In this document: piece by piece, positions 62,690 to 64,000 of the stretch
Numbering within the stretch: the stretch's first letter is position 1
How the letters are laid out: every line of letters begins with the position of its first letter
Assembly: GCF_042445055.1 (NCBI RefSeq)
Contig: NZ_CP170339.1
Location: 1-64,000, forward strand
Length of the DNA: 64,000 nt
Reading direction: 5' to 3'
From: Falsihalocynthiibacter sp042445055
Lineage (GTDB): Bacteria > Pseudomonadota > Alphaproteobacteria > Rhodobacterales > Rhodobacteraceae
Notes under the pieces: model-generated
Database searches by the model: none
Told to the model about the DNA's origin: nothing
What the model saw: only the letters and a program-made list of their open reading frames with translations
Made by a program: the position numbers and the translations under genes

Positions 62690-63787
62690 ATGACCGTAAT
62701 TCAATCCGTTAAGGTACAACTATTCCATGTACCCCTCGAGGAAGTTCTAGTGGATGCCAAGCACGGCGACCATACGCATTTCGAGCTTGTTACGGCGACG
62801 GTGACCCTCGAAAATGGTCTGGAAGGTGTTGGGTATACCTATACTGGCGGCAAAGGCGGACGCGCGATCCAAGCCATGATCGAACACGATCTGGCGCCGT
62901 TTCTGGTGGGCAAGGATGCGGAAAATATCGAGCAACTTTATGATGCGATGCAGTGGCATATTCACTATGTCGGGCGCGGTGGCATTGCATCTTTCGCGAT
63001 TTCCGCAGTCGATATCGCTCTTTGGGATATTCGAGGAAAACAGCGTGACTTGCCGCTCTGGAAAATGGCGGGCGGAGCCGCGAACTCTTGCAAGGCCTAT
63101 GCTGGCGGGATCGACCTCAACTTCCCTTTACCTAAGTTAAAACAAAGCATTCAGTCCTATCTGGATCAGGGCTTTGACGGTGTGAAGATCAAGATCGGAC
63201 AGCCCACACTCGCCGAAGATATCGAACGTATCGCCGCAATCCGCGAGATGGTTGGGCCCCACATTTCCTTCATGGTTGATGCCAATTACTCCATGTCCGT
63301 CGAGCAGGCAATCGAGGCCGCGAATGCGTTTAAGGAGTTCAACCTCGTTTGGTTCGAAGAGCCGACAATCCCCGACGACTATCTCGGTTTCGCGCGCATC
63401 GCAGAGGCAACGGGAATCCCACTCGCCATGGGTGAAAACCTGCACACGATCCATGAATTTGAATATGCGTTCAAGCAGGCCAAACTGTCGTTCATCCAAC
63501 CCGACGCATCCAATTGCGGGGGGATCACTGGCTTCTTGCAGGTTGCGGAAATGTCACGCGAATACGGGATCCCCGTGTGTAGTCACGGCATGCAGGAATT
63601 ACACGTAAGTCTGGTTTCTGCCCAATCGAATGGAGGGTGGATCGAAGTCCATTCTTTCCCGATCGACACTTACACAACACGCCCGCTTGTGGTAAAAAAC
63701 AACAGAGCAATCGCCCCAGACACGCCTGGCACAGGTGTTTGTTTTGATTGGGAAAAACTAAACTCTGTTCACGACCCGAAACTCTAA
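62690..63787 (+). CDS. Mandelate racemase / muconate lactonizing enzyme family dehydratase
   Basis: Enolase-superfamily enzyme of 365 aa. Catalytic KxK is Lys166/Lys168 (VKIKIG). Metal ligands are Asp197 with Asn199, Glu223 (WFEEPTIP) and Glu249 (MGENLHT). The His-Asp dyad is His299 (CSHGMQE) with Asp in PDASNCGG. This is the MandR-type arrangement, which dehydrates acid sugars. The substrate is unknown; an aldonate or aldarate is likely from context, and product use by OtnK/OtnI is inference. Confidence 0.88.
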   Translation: MTVIQSVKVQLFHVPLEEVLVDAKHGDHTHFELVTATVTLENGLEGVGYTYTGGKGGRAIQAMIEHDLAPFLVGKDAENIEQLYDAMQWHIHYVGRGGIASFAISAVDIALWDIRGKQRDLPLWKMAGGAANSCKAYAGGIDLNFPLPKLKQSIQSYLDQGFDGVKIKIGQPTLAEDIERIAAIREMVGPHISFMVDANYSMSVEQAIEAANAFKEFNLVWFEEPTIPDDYLGFARIAEATGIPLAMGENLHTIHEFEYAFKQAKLSFIQPDASNCGGITGFLQVAEMSREYGIPVCSHGMQELHVSLVSAQSNGGWIEVHSFPIDTYTTRPLVVKNNRAIAPDTPGTGVCFDWEKLNSVHDPKL

Positions 63788-63801
63788 AGAAAGCATCCGA
63801 A

Positions 63802-64000
63802 ATGTCGACATCCGCAGCATACTATATTGGCAATAAAAGCTTCCAAATCGAGACGGTCACTCCCGCTGCTCCTGCGGCTGGCGAAGTACAAATTGACGTC
63901 GCTTATTGCGGCATTTGCGGCACCGATCTGCACGTTTATCTCGGCCATATGGAAGCGCGCATCGGCAATCATCGCGTCATCGGGCACGAGATGTCGGGTG
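63802..64000 (+). CDS. Zinc-binding alcohol dehydrogenase (MDR family), truncated by window end
   Basis: The first 66 codons are present, starting MSTSAAYYIGNKSFQIET. Catalytic-zinc Cys lies in YCGICGTDLH and the GHE motif in VIGHEMSG, so it is a medium-chain zinc dehydrogenase such as a polyol or threonine dehydrogenase. The gene continues beyond 64000. It follows the dehydratase gene by 14 bases and likely oxidises a hydroxyl of the sugar substrate. Confidence 0.8.
   Translation, partial: MSTSAAYYIGNKSFQIETVTPAAPAAGEVQIDVAYCGICGTDLHVYLGHMEARIGNHRVIGHEMSG

Noticed and set aside
1..64000. Mobile elements, prophage, CRISPR, rRNA or tRNA genes
   Set aside because: No transposase, integrase, repeat array or RNA-gene signature was found while reading the window; the accessory locus at the right lacks mobility genes.

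Overview
This window looks like the replication-origin-proximal part of a chromosome from an alphaproteobacterium of the Rhodobacterales (Roseobacter-type). The evidence is the order dnaA-dnaN-recF-(lysE)-gyrB, the alphaproteobacterial forms of SerC, DapD and IalB, the serB / serC-serA arrangement, and moderate-GC coding with very tight gene packing. The genus cannot be decided from the sequence alone. No rRNA, tRNA, insertion sequence, prophage or CRISPR array was seen.

Layout. 1-6957: DNA replication genes (dnaA, dnaN, recF, gyrB) with a LysE-type exporter inserted. 7139-12335: a quinone-reductase-like flavoprotein, a secreted alpha/beta hydrolase, a LacI-family repressor with its own operator, a 3-methyladenine glycosylase and a lytic transglycosylase. 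12419-18158: a minus-strand run dapD - hypothetical - dapE - GNAT - glycosyltransferase - rnr. 18249-28869: LOG-family hydrolase, rlmN, ialB, asparaginase, a TauE-type exporter, the serine cluster (serB divergent from serC-serA with a structured leader), a phosphoesterase and a thiolase. 28870-41822: pbpC with a giant alpha-2-macroglobulin, a hybrid histidine kinase, and yggT-recQ-yaaA. 41949-51187: thioesterase, UMF1 transporter, mepA, a phytase-like secreted protein, a queuosine-precursor transporter behind a preQ1-I-like pseudoknot, a 23-codon ORF in its own small transcription unit, arfB, pncB, pncA, trhO and an outer-membrane barrel.

51262-64000 (right edge) is an accessory carbon-source locus: LacI repressor, four-carbon acid-sugar kinase (OtnK) and isomerase (OtnI), SDR dehydrogenase, FCD-type GntR repressor, AldA-like aldehyde dehydrogenase, a YtfQRT-YjfF-like furanose ABC transporter, a mandelate-racemase-type dehydratase and the start of a zinc alcohol dehydrogenase. 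Palindromes matching the two regulator families sit exactly at the two divergent promoters. The likely logic is uptake of a sugar or acid sugar, oxidation and dehydration, then kinase-dependent entry into triose metabolism. The substrate is unknown, and the expected aldolase/decarboxylase is not in the window.

The most interesting signals are the preQ1-I-like pseudoknot with an inserted hairpin (45681-45738), the small ORF whose ribosome binding site has a 7-nt complement just before its terminator (46429-46607), the two-repressor acid-sugar locus with readable operators, an aldehyde dehydrogenase lacking the usual cofactor-binding lysine, and a convergent-gene architecture in which five of ten gene pairs share a palindromic 4-base stop overlap.
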